Below are positions 27,991 to 36,432 of a DNA stretch of 64,000 nucleotides, piece by piece. The stretch is from Rhodohalobacter sp. SW132 (GTDB lineage: Bacteria; Bacteroidota; Rhodothermia; Balneolales; Balneolaceae). Where the stretch lies: assembly GCF_003390325.1 (NCBI RefSeq), contig NZ_QUOK01000007.1, forward strand, positions 124,001 to 188,000. The letters are read 5' to 3'. How positions within the stretch are numbered: position 1 is the first letter of the stretch; each line of letters begins with the position of its first letter. Both the position numbers and the translations under genes were made by a program. The notes beneath the pieces were generated by a model. It had not been told where the DNA came from. It was given only the letters and a program-made list of their open reading frames with translations, and ran no database searches.

Positions 27991-28064
27991 AATAACAAAG
28001 AATTCAAATATTCTGCGACAGATAAAACGACAGCGGTGTTGTTGTGGAATTAGATGTTATGTGT
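27991..28064 (+). repeat. attC-like imperfect palindrome upstream of the HEPN-like gene
   Basis: The left end reads ATAACA-AAG-AATTC and the right end GGAATT-AGA-TGTTAT. These pair as 6 bp, a 3-base mismatch, then 5 bp, with ~40 bases between, the R-spacer-L layout of integron attC sites. The outer boxes GTTATGT/ACATAAC differ from the GTTRRRY/RYYYAAC consensus at one position. TGTTATGTGT (28055-28064) is repeated inverted at 29035-29044 after the gene. The rest of 27663-28080 shows nothing else. Confidence 0.45.
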
Positions 28065-28080
28065 ATTAACTTAAAATCTC

Positions 28081-29025
28081 ATGGTGGAAACAGAAGAAGC
28101 AGTTCAAGAAATTCATGATTTAGCAAGTAGTGTTCGCAAACACATCAATACACATCGTTACCAAAGTATTTTAATCGAGGAGTCTGGTTATTGGGATCAA
28201 ATTTGTAGTTCACTTGATGTTATTGATGACACATTACTGACTATCGAATCTTATCTAAAGACAGATTTTCCTGATGATTCAGGTGTAAAATATTTATTTA
28301 TATATGGCATATTGCAGGCTCTCTTTTTACAACAAGATGCATTAAGTCACTTATCGGAGTCTTTTGAAGTAGATTACGAGATAAGTGATAACCTGAAAAA
28401 AGTTAGGGAAATTAGAAATGCAGCAATAGGGCACCCTACCAAGCTAAATCGAAAAGGAGAAACATATCATTATCACCTTTCAAGACCATCGCTTAATAAA
28501 GATAGTTTTAAATTACTCCAGTATAGTCAATCTGATTCCGTGAGGTTTTTAAATGTTGATATTAATTTGACTATCAAAGATCAGCTTAATGAAGTAGTAA
28601 AAAAATATTCTTCAATCGTAGAGAAACTTATTCTGATGGATAAAGAGCACAAGGAAAAACATCGAAATAATAAACTTCAAGATATATTTCATTCAGGATT
28701 GGGGTATAGTTTTCAAAAAATTGCATCTGGAATTGAAGCTCATACTGATGGGGATAAAGACTGGGGCTATCGTAATCTGGAAATTGTTATTGACGTATTT
28801 AAAGAGTTCAAAGAAGAACTTATAGAACGGAATGAGCTTAATAACTATATCGAATATGAATTAAATGAATATTTCCATGCGCTAAATAAATTAGAAGAAT
28901 ATTTTAATGGTGAAACTAAGTGGATGGAAAAACCTGATGCCCATATTTATCACGAATATATTTTCCGCAAGCATGATCATTTTGTTTCAGTAGCCAAAGA
29001 AATTGATGAAGCATATTTAGAATAG
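28081..29025 (+). CDS. Uncharacterised helical protein with HEPN-like RX5H motif
   Basis: A 314-residue, nearly all-helical soluble protein that I cannot place in a named family. Residues ~36-125 look like a HEPN-type bundle ending in KVREIRNAAIGHP, with Arg112 and His118 giving the R-X(4-6)-H motif of HEPN ribonucleases found in toxin and abortive-infection systems. The C-terminal half is a charged coiled-coil region. The gene is visibly more AT-rich than the efflux genes before it. It stands alone, between an attC-like palindrome and an inverted copy of that palindrome's end, as in a mobile gene cassette. No antitoxin-like partner is seen. Function is inferred only from the motif. Confidence 0.6.
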   Translation: MVETEEAVQEIHDLASSVRKHINTHRYQSILIEESGYWDQICSSLDVIDDTLLTIESYLKTDFPDDSGVKYLFIYGILQALFLQQDALSHLSESFEVDYEISDNLKKVREIRNAAIGHPTKLNRKGETYHYHLSRPSLNKDSFKLLQYSQSDSVRFLNVDINLTIKDQLNEVVKKYSSIVEKLILMDKEHKEKHRNNKLQDIFHSGLGYSFQKIASGIEAHTDGDKDWGYRNLEIVIDVFKEFKEELIERNELNNYIEYELNEYFHALNKLEEYFNGETKWMEKPDAHIYHEYIFRKHDHFVSVAKEIDEAYLE

Positions 29026-29034
29026 CGTCTTTAC

Positions 29035-29044
29035 ACACATAACA
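29035..29044. repeat. Inverted copy of the cassette end (ACACATAACA)
   Basis: Ten bases after the HEPN-like stop codon, exact reverse complement of 28055-28064, continuing AAGTAAAGCC. It could be the start of a truncated attC. The following spacer to 29435 shows no gene. Confidence 0.45.
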
Positions 29045-29435
29045 AGTAAAGCCAGGGAACGAAGCTTGCCGAGCTCCATGCCGGTGTTGGACTAGCCCGG
29101 TGAAGAAGCTACATATCGCGTCTATTTGCAATTTGAATAACTCAGGGAATGGGCAGCTGAGCACGTTTCAGAAGAGCCTCTCTTTTTCCAATGCCTGGAT
29201 CTGCTTCAATCATCTCTTCTGAGGAGGTATGATATGCCCCGCCGCTTAACCACCAAACCTTTAAAAATCGAACTGAGGTTTTGAACACCAGAACCCTGGA
29301 TCAGCCAATTATCTCTCTCTTAAAAAACCTGAAGTAACTTCCGGATAAGCTTCGACGTATGAAGCCTAATGAATTTGACCGGTTCTTCGCAATTTCATCG
29401 GTCACTGTAATGTGTAAAATGAAAAGTATTGAAAA

Positions 29436-30029
29436 GTGAAATACAATGAATTAAGAGCTTCTTTTGAAAACATTATCTCTCTGAATGAAGATGAATGGAA
29501 TCATATTGAAAGTAGATTCAAATTTAAACATGTACCTGCGAAGACCTATCTGACATCCCTCGGTGAAATTGAAAGAGAGGCCTATTTTATAATTCAGGGT
29601 ATTGTCAGGCTTTTCTGCCTCAATCCAAAAAAGGAAGACATAACTATATTTCTGTTTAAGGAGAACTACTTTGCAAGCAGTTACCACAGTTTTATCACGC
29701 AAACTCCGAGTAGTCAGGCGTTGGAAACACTGGAGGATACAACCCTGCTGAGCATTAATAAGAAAGCATTAGATGAACTCTATCGCCTTGTGCCAAAAAT
29801 GAATCTTATCACCCGGGTTATAGCCGATCAACGTTTTATTAACTCCCAGGCCATCTTCACCTCTCAAATCATGCTCACGGCTGAAGAGCGCTACCTTCAA
29901 TTCGAAAAGAACCACGGAGACTTGTTGCTTCGGGTGCCGCATCATATCATCGCCTCTTTTTTAGGGATCACTCCAGTTTCCATGAGCAGAATCAGGAAGC
30001 GGCTCATCAAAAAGCGGGTTATTTCTTAA
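29436..30029 (+). CDS. Crp/Fnr-family regulator (cyclic-nucleotide-binding fold)
   Basis: A 197-residue one-component regulator. Residues ~30-115 form the cNMP-binding beta-roll (GEIEREAYFIIQGIVRLFCL, EDTTLLSINKKALDELYRLV), without the RS pair of true cAMP binders. The C-terminus carries a winged helix: HHIIASFLGITPVSMSRIRKRL. This is the short Crp-like type common in Bacteroidota. The start is GTG 29436. It precedes a frameshifted outer-membrane-type gene by 75 bases and may regulate it. Confidence 0.82.
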   Translation: MKYNELRASFENIISLNEDEWNHIESRFKFKHVPAKTYLTSLGEIEREAYFIIQGIVRLFCLNPKKEDITIFLFKENYFASSYHSFITQTPSSQALETLEDTTLLSINKKALDELYRLVPKMNLITRVIADQRFINSQAIFTSQIMLTAEERYLQFEKNHGDLLLRVPHHIIASFLGITPVSMSRIRKRLIKKRVIS

Positions 30030-30104
30030 CATAAGTTAATGGTGCAAAGGCTTTTTCACAGTAAATTTTTTCAGAATTGAAACAGACACAAAAAAATTTA
30101 CCTG

Positions 30105-30660
30105 ATGAAGAAAATTTCTATTGCCTTACTTATAATTTTGATTTCTGTAGCATATTATTCAGAAACACATGCTCAATCGCCGGGGGAACGCGGATTTGAC
30201 ATCGACATAGACCCAATTGCTTTTGCATTAAACGGGTTTTCGATTCATGGAGGTTATGTAACCGGTGCTTACCGTTTTGATCTGGGAATTTTCGGGTTGG
30301 ATTTACCCGAATGGGTGCATGGAAATGAAGATTTCGATTCTTCGTTTATTGGTGCCGGCTGGAAAGTGGACCGATTTTTCAAAGGATATGCGGATGGTTT
30401 TTTTTGCCGGGGTTGATGGAGGAGTTACACAGTTACGTGTGACGCATACCACGACCGGCAATGAAAAAGACCGCCTGCAGTATATGCTTGGAGTCCGCAC
30501 AGGCTATCGCTGGAGTACAGGACTTGGGAATCTTTTTGTAACTCCCTGGATTGGTTTTGGATATGTTTTAAACGCCGATGACATCGAAATAGATGGGGAT
30601 ATGTATGAGTCGTCAGCTTTTACACCGTTTCCCACAATTCATGTGGGGTGGAAATTTTGA
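30105..30660 (+). pseudogene. Outer-membrane beta-barrel-like protein broken by a T8 frameshift
   Basis: The first frame (30105-30416) starts with a signal peptide (IALLIILISVAYYSETHAQ) and reads to GYADGFFCRG before a stop. The second frame, from ~30398 to 30660, continues naturally as FFAGVDGGVTQLRV, QYMLGVRTGYRWSTGLGNLF, TPWIGFGYVL and HVGWKF, alternating strands ending in aromatic Phe. Seven T residues at 30398-30405 would keep one frame; there are eight. The joined product would be ~185 residues. It may be a real inactivating mutation, a slippage-controlled gene or a sequencing error. Confidence 0.8.
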
Positions 30661-30679
30661 TACAGCAGAATTCAAAATA

Positions 30680-30961
30680 ATGGAAAGAAGAAAGCAGGAT
30701 TTTATTGAAAATGAGGTAACCCGTCTTTTGGTTGAAGAGGATGTTCAATGCCTGATTTTTCGCACTTCTCTTCAAAACCGAGATGATGTAGAAAAAATAT
30801 CTACTACTCTGGATAACCTGGAAGGCTTATCTGACTGGCATGTAGATCTTGATGATTGGGAAAAAGTCCTGCGTATTGTGTGCACGGGATTATCAGCAGA
30901 AAGTATCATTAAAACTCTTTTTAGGAAGGGGTTTATAGCTGAAGAAATACCGACAAATTAA
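30680..30961 (+). CDS. HMA-like (ferredoxin fold) small protein without metal cysteines
   Basis: Ninety-three residues from ATG 30680 (frame open upstream into the previous gene). The region DVQCLIFRTSLQNRDDVEKI, LEGLSDWHVDLDDWEKVLRI and IKTLFRKGFIAEEIP follows the beta-alpha-beta-beta-alpha-beta order of heavy-metal-associated domains. It lacks the CxxC loop; the only cysteines are isolated. Similar short proteins occur in Flavobacteriia. It begins 19 bases after the frameshifted barrel gene. Function unknown. Confidence 0.6.
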   Translation: MERRKQDFIENEVTRLLVEEDVQCLIFRTSLQNRDDVEKISTTLDNLEGLSDWHVDLDDWEKVLRIVCTGLSAESIIKTLFRKGFIAEEIPTN

Positions 30962-30992
30962 AAAGTGATTTAGGAATCTATCTGGCGGTGAA

Positions 30993-31250
30993 ATGAATGC
31001 CAGGACAACCGGAATAAAGGAATTCCGAAAACTTGCCGAACAGGCTAAGGAGCTATTTTCATCCCGAAAACAGACTATTATCTCATATGTGGCTAAGAAG
31101 GATAAAACGATTATTCAAATAGATTACGAAGGCATTTTGGCAGCTGATTTACCGAATGGCATGAAGGCAGGTGAGGCAATTAAACTAAAAGGAGAGTCAG
31201 AATTTGAGTTTAAAGATGGAAAAATTTCATCGATAACGGACAGGAGTTGA
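30993..31250 (+). CDS. SnoaL/NTF2-like protein, apparently lacking its N-terminal half
   Basis: Eighty-five residues. IKEFRKLAEQAKELFSSRKQ, IQIDYEGILAADLPNGMKAG and LKGESEFEFKDGKISSITD match the last ~80 residues of NTF2-like proteins, which are normally 120-140 long. The first helices and the usual residues of the cavity entrance are missing. An in-frame extension upstream does not supply them. Either a short variant or a truncated remnant; it lies in a row of partial genes. Confidence 0.6.
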   Translation: MNARTTGIKEFRKLAEQAKELFSSRKQTIISYVAKKDKTIIQIDYEGILAADLPNGMKAGEAIKLKGESEFEFKDGKISSITDRS

Positions 31251-31352
31251 ATGGCAAAGTTCTGTTCATGTTATGACGATTTTGGAATATGTATAGCACT
31301 TGAGGGCAAGGCAATTCAAGGCGAAAATGAAATTTTTAAATGGGACGAATAA
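31251..31352 (+). CDS. Possible tiny Cys-containing peptide
   Basis: A 33-codon frame (MAKFCSCYDDFGICIALEGK...) starts directly after the preceding TGA, with CAGGAG six bases upstream. Resembles no known family; it could be a chance ORF. Confidence 0.22.
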   Translation: MAKFCSCYDDFGICIALEGKAIQGENEIFKWDE

Positions 31353-31442
31353 CCCAAACTGCATATGGGAAATGTGGTAAGCCTGTAATGGAGATACAGA
31401 TATTAAGAGTCGCTTATAAATTTCAGTTATTAAAAAAAGGCA

Positions 31443-31973
31443 ATGGATATTAAGATACGACAAGAAAAACCGGCTGATTATGAAGCCGTTTTTAAATTAA
31501 TCAAAAAAGCATTCAAGAAAGTAGAAATGAGCGATCACAAGGAGCAATTCCTTGTTCAGCTATTAAGAAACTCAACTTCATTTGTACCCGAATTATCGTT
31601 AATTGCTGAATATGAAAATGAAATTATTGGCCATATTCTATTAACTAAAATTACTATAAAGAATGACCAAACTGAGTTTAATTCTTTGGCCCTTGCACCT
31701 GTGACGGTTCTACCAAAATATCAAAAAAAAGGTATAGGTGGAATGTTGATTGAACAAGCACATAAAAAAGCAATTGAGTTAGGTTTTAAGTCAGTTATTT
31801 TGCTTGGACACGCTGACTATTATCCGCGATTTGGATATAAAAAGGCAAGCAGGTTTGGAGTCCAATTACCTTTTGATGTACCTGATGAATACTGTATGGC
31901 GATTGAATTGACTACTGGCGGACTACACGAAGTAAATGGAATAGTAGAATACCCAAAGGAATTTAATGGATAA
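31443..31973 (+). CDS. GNAT-family N-acetyltransferase (YhbS-like)
   Basis: A 176-residue acetyltransferase. The start IRQEKPADYEAVFKLIKKAF is the usual GNAT helix; ALAPVTVLPKYQKKGIGGML contains the acetyl-CoA pyrophosphate loop (Q/R-x-x-G-x-G/A); then ILLGHADYYPRFGYKKAS, typical of the YhbS group. The gene is AT-rich compared with the RND operon. It stands alone among decayed genes. Substrate unknown. Confidence 0.85.
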   Translation: MDIKIRQEKPADYEAVFKLIKKAFKKVEMSDHKEQFLVQLLRNSTSFVPELSLIAEYENEIIGHILLTKITIKNDQTEFNSLALAPVTVLPKYQKKGIGGMLIEQAHKKAIELGFKSVILLGHADYYPRFGYKKASRFGVQLPFDVPDEYCMAIELTTGGLHEVNGIVEYPKEFNG

Positions 31974-32129
31974 AACAACCTGCTCAATAAAAATCGAATC
32001 AACGGGTGATGCAGACGCAGTTGTGGCTTTTTTGGTTGGTTCATTCAGGTTTTCCGCTTTGATTAAGCTCATAATTCCCGCACCCATTATGCGCTGAGCC
32101 GATATATCAAATCATAAATAAAGGAACAC

Positions 32130-32396
32130 ATGTCAGAAAAGATAAAAAAATCAACTTATTGGATTTCCACAATCTGGTTAGCATTAGGAATAGCGGCAGG
32201 ACGGGGGCAGTAACTGCCGCAAATAGGCGGATAGGATGAAATTATGAGTCAATTGGGATATCCGGTCTATATATTATCCATCCTTGGTGTGATGACACGA
32301 CACGGATGTTGGTATATGCTATCGAGAGAACATATCCTCATTACGACTGCAACAAATTTTGTACTTGTCCTATCTATAAAATTCCTTAGTCATAAA
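32130..32396 (+). pseudogene. Decayed DoxX-like membrane protein gene
   Basis: ATG 32130, preceded by AAGGA, opens MSEKIKKSTYWISTIWLALG, the typical first helix of DoxX-like proteins, but stops after 28 codons at 32213. Further on, another frame gives KLMSQLGYPVYILSILGV, the DoxX-like second segment, and then breaks again; a third piece ends near 32396. The expected middle helices are missing. Several deletions or shifts are needed, so this is a true relic. The rest of 31974-32654 shows nothing else. Confidence 0.7.
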
Positions 32397-32654
32397 TAAA
32401 TGACCAAAATTATTCGTCAACCCGGTTCACAACAGAAAGAAGGGGTAAAGTCTACTGTATTTGAACAAACGAGACTTTATTATCAAAAATTTGGAGAATC
32501 GAGGGTAAATCAAAATAAACAGGTAAATAGCTGCTAAAGAATAGCCTCTGAATTCGCGGAACATACAGTTAATAATGATGTTAGATTCATATACTTATAC
32601 AATAAAGTAACAAGAGCAGAAAGTTATAATTTAGATTAGAAAACGTATAAACAA

Positions 32655-33521
32655 ATGGATAAAGAAAAGTTAAAAGAAGAGGAACTTCCAAAACAGTCAC
32701 AGGATCAACCGGGTAAGGAGTCGGAGATGAATCCTGAACCGGAAATCATTCGCGATTCTTATAAAGGAAGTGATAAGCTTAAAGATAAAGTAGCTTTGAT
32801 TACCGGCGGAGACTCCGGTATCGGGCGTGCAGTTGCCGTTCACTTTGCCCGGGAAGGCGCAAACGTTGCAATCATATATCTTGAGGAGGATGAAGATGCC
32901 GAGTTAACCTGTGATATGGTTGAAGAAGAAGGGACTGAGTGCCTGATTCTTCGGGGTGATATCCGCAACAAAGAGTTTTGCAAATCATGTGTGGATGATG
33001 TTATCAACAGGTTCGGAACCTTAAATATTCTCGTAAACAATGCCGGTGAGCAGCATGTTCGGCAGGGAATCCAGGAAATCAATATGGATGATGTTGAGCG
33101 AACCTTTCAGACGAATATCATTTCGATGTTTTACCTCACTCAGAATGCATCAAAGCACATGAAAAAAGGCGACTCAATCATTAACACGACAAGTGTTGTG
33201 GCTTACCAGGGCAGAGAATATTTAATTGATTATGGAGCTACAAAAGGTGCGATTGTATCTTTTACACGATCATTAAGTGATGATCTGGCGCCAGATGGGA
33301 TCCGTGTAAATGCTGTTGCTCCGGGACCTATCTGGACCCCGCTGATTCCGGCAACGTTTGATGAAGAGCATGTGGCTGAATTCGGGAAATCCACATCGAT
33401 AGGACGACCTGGACAACCTTCTGAAGTGGCTCCTGCATATGTCTTCCTGGCATCTGATGATGCTTCTTACATTTCAGCCCAGGTCATTCATGTGAACGGG
33501 GGAGAAGCTGTGGGAGGATGA
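32655..33521 (+). CDS. SDR-family oxidoreductase (general-stress YghA/YdaD type)
   Basis: A 288-residue short-chain dehydrogenase with the ~45-residue hydrophilic N-terminal extension of the YghA/YdaD stress group. ALITGGDSGIGRAVAVHFAR is the NADP/NAD site, NNAGEQH the NNAG motif, NTTSVVAYQGREYLIDYGAT followed by KGA the Ser-Tyr-Lys catalytic set, and VAPGPIWTPLIPATF the typical C-terminal loop. It lies alone upstream of a repeat copy, near PRC-barrel genes, which fits a stress regulon. Substrate unknown. Confidence 0.88.
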   Translation: MDKEKLKEEELPKQSQDQPGKESEMNPEPEIIRDSYKGSDKLKDKVALITGGDSGIGRAVAVHFAREGANVAIIYLEEDEDAELTCDMVEEEGTECLILRGDIRNKEFCKSCVDDVINRFGTLNILVNNAGEQHVRQGIQEINMDDVERTFQTNIISMFYLTQNASKHMKKGDSIINTTSVVAYQGREYLIDYGATKGAIVSFTRSLSDDLAPDGIRVNAVAPGPIWTPLIPATFDEEHVAEFGKSTSIGRPGQPSEVAPAYVFLASDDASYISAQVIHVNGGEAVGG

Positions 33522-33604
33522 TCTAAGTTAGAAGCCTGGGATTAGTTCTTAGCCAGTCCAATAAGCATAAACAGAATTCATAAAACCTAAATATCTTAGA
33601 TAAA

Positions 33605-33715
33605 CTGTAAATAATTCTATTTAGCCCCCTCCATATGGAGTGAATTTGCGACATAGGGAGGGGACGGGGGTGGGTCAAAATACCAGATGATCTGAATCTG
33701 AACTCAGGTTTTATA
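33605..33715 (-). repeat. Dispersed repeat family B, copy 3 (diverged)
   Basis: CCCCCTCCATATGGAGTGAATTTGCGACATAGGGAGGGGACGGGGGTGGGTCA-type core (33622-33678), reverse orientation relative to copy 1. Both flanks are more diverged than in copy 2. Confidence 0.75.
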
Positions 33716-33779
33716 GGCAATAATTTATAGGTATTTACTATTTGAATAGCCTTAAATATACGGAAATGTCATCTGTCCC

Positions 33780-34175
33780 TTAGCAACCCGCCTCTTCCTC
33801 TTGAGGCACCGTAAAATCAGTTAGTTCATAAATAAGCGGTTCATGATCAAATGGCTGGGGACATTTGTCAACTGAAATTCTTTTCGAGCGTACTAACATT
33901 TCTTTTGTAATTCTGGCTGTCAGCTGGGTATCGGAACTTGTCATTTCTGACATGTCAAATAAATCAGCATACGCCGGAACAGCGAAATATTTAATGGAAG
34001 TATCATCAAATAATTCACTTCCCAAAATGATATACTCCGGATTCTTTTGACTATCGGTACTTTCATCCACTCTTAATACGCCAGCAACAAAACCGATTCT
34101 TTCACCGTCATTGCTGAGTACTGCTACACCGGTTTTGTCATGTATCTTCTTTATTTCTTCTTGTGTTAGTTTCAT
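33780..34175 (-). CDS. PRC-barrel-like protein
   Basis: A 131-residue soluble protein. The stretch KTGVAVLSNDGERIGFVAGV, PEYIILGSELFDDTSIKYFAVPAYADLF resembles a PRC-barrel (beta-rich domain of photosystem, ribosome-maturation and stress proteins). The C-terminus ends EEEAGC. Related but divergent PRC genes occur at 34486, 45121 and 47705. It is divergent from the SDR/next PRC gene, with 310 bases of AT-rich promoter DNA between it and 34486. Confidence 0.55.
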   Translation of the reverse strand: MKLTQEEIKKIHDKTGVAVLSNDGERIGFVAGVLRVDESTDSQKNPEYIILGSELFDDTSIKYFAVPAYADLFDMSEMTSSDTQLTARITKEMLVRSKRISVDKCPQPFDHEPLIYELTDFTVPQEEEAGC

Positions 34176-34485
34176 AGTTTTCTCTTAAAAATAATTGAAT
34201 TATGAAGTTCTTTAATTTCACTTCAATCAAATGATGAAATATTGTAAACTTGTATATTATATTTTAGTTCCTTGAAAATTTACTTGCCCAATTATCCTGC
34301 TATTTAAATAGAAATAATGGAATCCTTTTCATGTACTATGTAGTAAATTTTATTACGAATTAAATGTGATTTATGCTATTTAGATTATGCTTTTTTGTGG
34401 TCATATTTAACGAGAGAATCAAGAAGTCATACAATTGAGATAAAAGAAAAAATCGTACTATCAAACTATTAAACAAATCAACATC

Positions 34486-34845
34486 ATGAATACAAGAACC
34501 TTATCTTCTTCCACCATAACCGGACAAAAAGTATATAACCTGAAGGGAGAAAACATTGGTGACATTAAAGACCTGATGATAAATCCCGCAAAAGCAAATG
34601 TAGAATACGCAGTACTTGAATTTGGAGGTTTTCTGGGTATTGGCAGTAAATATTTTGCTATACCGCTTGAAGCCCTTCAATTTTCCGAAAAAGAAGAGAA
34701 AATCATGCTGGATGTAAACAAAGAAAAGCTGGAAAATGCTCCGAGCTTTGATAAAGATAACTGGCCATCAAGCGCCGATCCTGAATTTGTAAATTCAGTG
34801 TATACTCATTACGGTTATGAAAAACGCCATAGCTCAGCTTTATAA
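34486..34845 (+). CDS. PRC-barrel domain protein
   Basis: A 119-residue protein. TITGQKVYNLKGENIGDIKD, VEYAVLEFGGFLGIGSKYFAIP and LDVNKEKLENAPSFDKDNWP are the standard PRC-barrel pattern of Bacteroidota/alphaproteobacterial stress proteins. It closely resembles the protein at 47705-48091, which shares the KDLxI, KYxxxPLxA and NAPxFDxDNW blocks. A hairpin at 34953 follows. Function of these stand-alone barrels is unknown; they often respond to osmotic or general stress. Confidence 0.85.
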   Translation: MNTRTLSSSTITGQKVYNLKGENIGDIKDLMINPAKANVEYAVLEFGGFLGIGSKYFAIPLEALQFSEKEEKIMLDVNKEKLENAPSFDKDNWPSSADPEFVNSVYTHYGYEKRHSSAL

Positions 34846-34952
34846 AAAAGCATCAGGAACCTGTTCATTTTTTTAATCTATAATGAAATGAGCGGCTGAC
34901 CTAAATTGAATGTTCGATTCAGGTCATGAGTGGGTATCCCTTACTTCTGGAG

Positions 34953-34983
34953 GGCTTTGCAAAATCCCTGGTTCTGCAAAGCC
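34953..34983 (+). terminator. Hairpin after the PRC gene
   Basis: GGCTTTGCA/TGCAAAGCC, perfect 9-bp stem, followed by TCTTCTGCTT. About 110 bases past the stop. Confidence 0.45.
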
Positions 34984-35800
34984 TCTTCTGCTTGATATGC
35001 ATTTTGAGTCAATTAAAATGGTATCAAAAAAAAAGTATGGGATATTCACTTTATTAGTTCACCGTGTATGTGTGAAATCAGTCATTATCAGATTATTAAC
35101 TGAGTATATAAAACTATTTTTTAAGATGAGTTATAAAAAAATGATGTCTCAAATATTATTATTGGAGCATTCTGATTTCAGTATAGTTCAATCCGGTAAA
35201 TGGGCACTTGAAGAACTGAACCTGAATAGCAGGGATACGAGTATGGACAGGCAAAGTATGGATAACGAACATACGTTAAATCATACGATTTCTGGTGAGC
35301 TGAATAAACCGGATGAACAATAGCTGGTTCATTTGTTGCCGTTGAATTTTAGACCTATATGATTCCCGATTGTCCTGATTCCATTCATAATAATGAAGGC
35401 AGGTAAATTTAATTACTCACATAAGTTTATGGGTTGCCAGGTACAGCCTGCCCGGACAGGTTTAATCGTACCATGAGATTTTGAAGTATTCGTAATGATG
35501 AAAGTAAGGAAGAGTCCGGTAAACGTGGATATCCCTTGCAAGCCATACAGAGAGGGATAAGATTCGACGAAGATCAGTAAATATCCCAATACTGTTGATG
35601 TAAATAATTTTACTGACAGCCAGCTGAAAGCGCTTTTAGAGTAGTACATCATTCCATGCGTACGCAGTGAGGATTTAACCGACCGATGGCAATCAGTAAA
35701 CAGGCAAACGAAAGGGGATTCTGGCGGAGCATCACCGTCTATTTTAAAAACAATTGACTCATTTTTCTGAAAAAAATGAGTTTAAGTAAAAGGGGGGATT
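34984..35800. other. Spacer with only weak reading frames
   Basis: A plus frame (34910-35323) and a minus frame (35413-35652, two weak hydrophobic stretches) have no recognisable family and uneven composition; both look like chance or decayed sequence. AGGGGGGATT directly precedes the next start. Confidence 0.4.
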
Positions 35801-36361
35801 ATGAAACTATATATCAAACATATGGTTAGTTTGCGCTGCAAGCTTTTTGTTCAGAAGGAGCTTGAAAAGCTTGGACTGACCTGCTTTACAGTTAATCTTG
35901 GCATGGTTGAAATCGAGGAAGAGATTTCCGATGAAATGCTTGAGATATTCAACAATAACCTGAAGAAATCAGGACTGGAAATACTTTATAGTAAAAAAAG
36001 GATTCTGGTTGAAAAGATTAAAACCGTGATTGTTGAAATGATACATCACTCTAATGAAGTGCCAAAAATGAATGATTCAGATTATATCAGCCAAAAATTA
36101 GGGTATGATTATACTTATCTGTCTCACACATTTTCGGAAGCAAAAGGAATGACCATTCAGCAATACATCATTTTGCACAGGATTGAAAAAGTAAAGGAGA
36201 TGTTGATGTATAATGAGCTCACTCTTACTGAAATTGCTTATAAACTACATTACAGTAGTGTAGCTCATCTATCGTACCAGTTCAAGAAAGTGACGGATCT
36301 TACTCCAACCTATTATAAAGAAATGAAAGAGGTGCGCGAAAATAATATTGAAGAATTGTAA
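35801..36361 (+). CDS. AraC-family regulator with HMA-like N-terminus (paralogue 2)
   Basis: A 186-residue protein of exactly the same length as the one at 19344-19904 and similar along its whole sequence. The N-terminal HMA-like domain starts MKLYIKHMVSLRCKLFVQKE; the metal loop again reads SLRC, so the missing first cysteine predates the duplication or is selected. The AraC half has YDYTYLSHTFSEAKGMTIQQ and LTEIAYKLHYSSVAHLSYQF. A strong AGGGGGG sits before the ATG. The two copies point away from each other around ~16 kb. Targets unknown. Confidence 0.82.
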   Translation: MKLYIKHMVSLRCKLFVQKELEKLGLTCFTVNLGMVEIEEEISDEMLEIFNNNLKKSGLEILYSKKRILVEKIKTVIVEMIHHSNEVPKMNDSDYISQKLGYDYTYLSHTFSEAKGMTIQQYIILHRIEKVKEMLMYNELTLTEIAYKLHYSSVAHLSYQFKKVTDLTPTYYKEMKEVRENNIEEL

Positions 36362-36432
36362 GCGAATGGTAGAGTGCCGATCGGCAGAAAACCTGGATCA
36401 GGGAAGCTTTATTATACCCGCACGTTCGCTTC

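Noticed and set aside
34910-35652. 137-codon plus frame and 79-codon minus frame
   Set aside because: No recognisable domain; the first begins inside a terminator hairpin, the second has only weak hydrophobic stretches.
19344-36361. Interpretation as a classical genomic island or defence island
   Set aside because: No integrase, tRNA end, transposase or second defence gene was seen; only the HEPN-like gene has a defence-type motif.
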